From: Siphonodentalium dalli
Lineage: Eukaryota; Mollusca; Scaphopoda; Gadilida; Siphonodentaliidae
DNA length: 64,000 nucleotides
Direction of reading: 5' to 3'
NCBI GenBank assembly: GCA_032622095.1
Contig: CP136069.1
Coordinates: forward strand, 7,210,036 to 7,274,035
The notes under the pieces are model-generated. The model did not search any database. It saw only the letters and a list, made by a program, of their open reading frames with translations, and was not told where the DNA came from. Within the stretch, counting starts at the first letter, position 1, and every line of letters starts with the position of its first letter. The translations under genes were made by a program, and so were the position numbers. Positions 62,461 through 64,000 of this stretch are shown in pieces.

Positions 62461-64000
62461 GTGAGTACATAAATACATAGATGGGTGAGTACATAGATGG
62501 GCGAGTACATAAATACATAGATGGGTGAGTAAATAAATACATAGATGGGTGAGTACATAAATACATAGATGGGTGAGTACATAGATGGGTGAGTACATAG
62601 ATGGGTGAGTACATACATACATAGATGGGTGAGTACATAAATACATAGATGGGTGAGTACATAGATGGGTGAGTACATAAATACATAGATGGGTGAGTAC
62701 ATAGATACATAGATGGGTGAGTACATAGATGGGTGAGTACATAAATACATAGATGGGTGAGTACATAAATACATAGATGGGTGAGTACATAGATGGGTGA
62801 GTACATACATACATAGATGGGTGAGTACATAAATACATAGATGGGTGAGTACATAGATGGGTGAGTACATAAATACATAGATGGGTGAGTACATAGATAC
62901 ATAGATGGGTGAGTACATAAATACATAGATGGGTGAGTACATATATACATAGATGGGTGAGTACATAAATACATAGATGGGTGAGTACATAGATGGGTGA
63001 GTACATAGATGGGTGAGTACATACATACATAGATGGGTGAGTACATAAATACATAGATGGGTGAATACATAGATACATAGATGGGTGAGTACATAAATAC
63101 ATATATGGGTGAGTACATAGATGGGTGAGTACATAAATACATAGATGGGTGAGTACATAGATACATAGATGGGTGAGTACATAATACATAGATGGGTGAG
63201 TACATAAATACATAGATGGGTGAGTACATAAATACATAGATGGGTGAATACATAGATGGGTGAGTACATAAATACATAGATGGGTGAATACATAGATGGG
63301 TGAGTACATATATGGGTGAGTACATAGATACATAGATGGGTGAGTACATAAATACATAGATGGGTGAGTACATAGATACATAGATGGGTGAGTACATAAT
63401 ACATAGATGGGTGAGTACATAAATACATAGATGGGTGAATACATAGATGGGTGAGTACATAAATACATAGATGGGTGAGTACATAGATGGGTGAGTACAT
63501 AATACATAGATGGGTGAGTACATAAATACATAGATGGGTGAATACATAGATGGGTGAGTACATAGATACATAGATGGGTGAATACATAGATGGGTGAGTA
63601 CATACATACATAGATGGGTGAGTACATAAATACATAGATGGGTGAATACATAGATGGGTGAGTACATAAATACATATATGGGTGAGTACATAGATACATA
63701 GATGGGTGAGTACATAAATACATAGATGGGTGAGTACATAGATACATAGATGGGTGAGTACATAATACATAGATGGGTGAGTACATAAATACATAGATGG
63801 GTGAATACATAGATGGGTGAGTACATAAATACATAGATGGGTGAATACATAGATGGGTGAGTACATAGATGGGTGACTACATAAAAACAGATGGGTGAGT
63901 ACATAGATGGGTGAGTACATAAATACATAGATGGGTGAGTACATAGATGGGTGAGTACATAAATACATAGATGGGTGAGTACATAAATACATAGATGGGT
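62447..64000 (+). repeat. Minisatellite seeded by exon 21 end plus donor; runs off the window
   Basis: 16-bp (GTGAGTACATAGATGG) and 24-bp (with ATAAATAC or similar inserted) units alternate, roughly 70 in view. The first unit is the exon 21 end (ACATAAATACATAGATGG) and its donor GTGAGTA. The long antisense frames (471-520 codons, tyrosine/histidine/proline-rich) arise because the repeat lacks stops in that direction. Confidence 0.96.

Noticed and set aside
60910-61986. Four identical 68-codon minus-strand frames
   Set aside because: Copies of the same frame inside a 290-bp MITE repeat; sequence explained by the MITE.
62419-63992. Three overlapping 471-520-codon open frames on the minus strand, rich in MYLCTHPS and IYVLTH motifs
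   Set aside because: They are the three antisense readings of the 16/24-bp minisatellite, all open because the repeat lacks stops; no start context, no family and no independent coding signal.

Overview
The window is a stretch of animal nuclear DNA holding part of one gene. Twenty-one coding exons on the + strand, between 304 and 62460, read as the central-to-C-terminal part of the HEAT-repeat proteasome adaptor ECM29 (vertebrate symbol ECPAS, formerly KIAA0368). The splice phases join without conflict into about 706 codons. The N-terminal exons lie to the left, and I estimate that roughly 100 C-terminal residues lie to the right. Exons are 44-212 bp and make up about 3% of the window. No other cellular gene, rRNA or tRNA gene, or CRISPR array is supported. 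The protein divergence from vertebrates and the dense intronic repeats suggest a marine or freshwater invertebrate. A bivalve mollusc is my best guess, judged from repeat style alone and not proven. Layout: 1-16 kb holds exons 1-7 among MITEs (short non-autonomous DNA transposons) and degenerate tandem repeats. 17.5-28.5 kb is a continuous satellite of 180 copies of a 61-bp unit inside intron 7. 28.6-43.1 kb carries a SINE, a LINE 3' end and exons 8-15. 45.1-51.1 kb, in intron 15, is a foldback-like structure of 19-bp tandem repeats interrupted by a 2.98-kb Tigger/pogo-type transposon with a broken transposase. 51.7-62.5 kb holds exons 16-21. The last 1.5 kb is a minisatellite that continues past the window edge. 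Six short families are bounded by TTAA (piggyBac-like behaviour). One family makes 8-bp target duplications (hAT-like) and one is flanked by TA. Several elements are nested, which gives a relative order of insertion. The most unusual pattern is that many exon edges have been copied in place. Small direct duplications, mostly 50-86 bp, carry a 5' splice site next to exons 2, 3, 4, 5, 12 and 21, and a 3' splice site next to exons 2, 10, 14 and 16. Every extra copy I could translate introduces a stop or frameshift, so the exon-proximal original must normally be used. The terminal minisatellite appears to be an amplified copy of the exon 21 donor. Each unit of the 61-bp satellite can itself be read as a 28-nt mini-exon plus a 33-nt GT...AG mini-intron. 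ECM29 comparisons are from memory of the human protein; no search was run.
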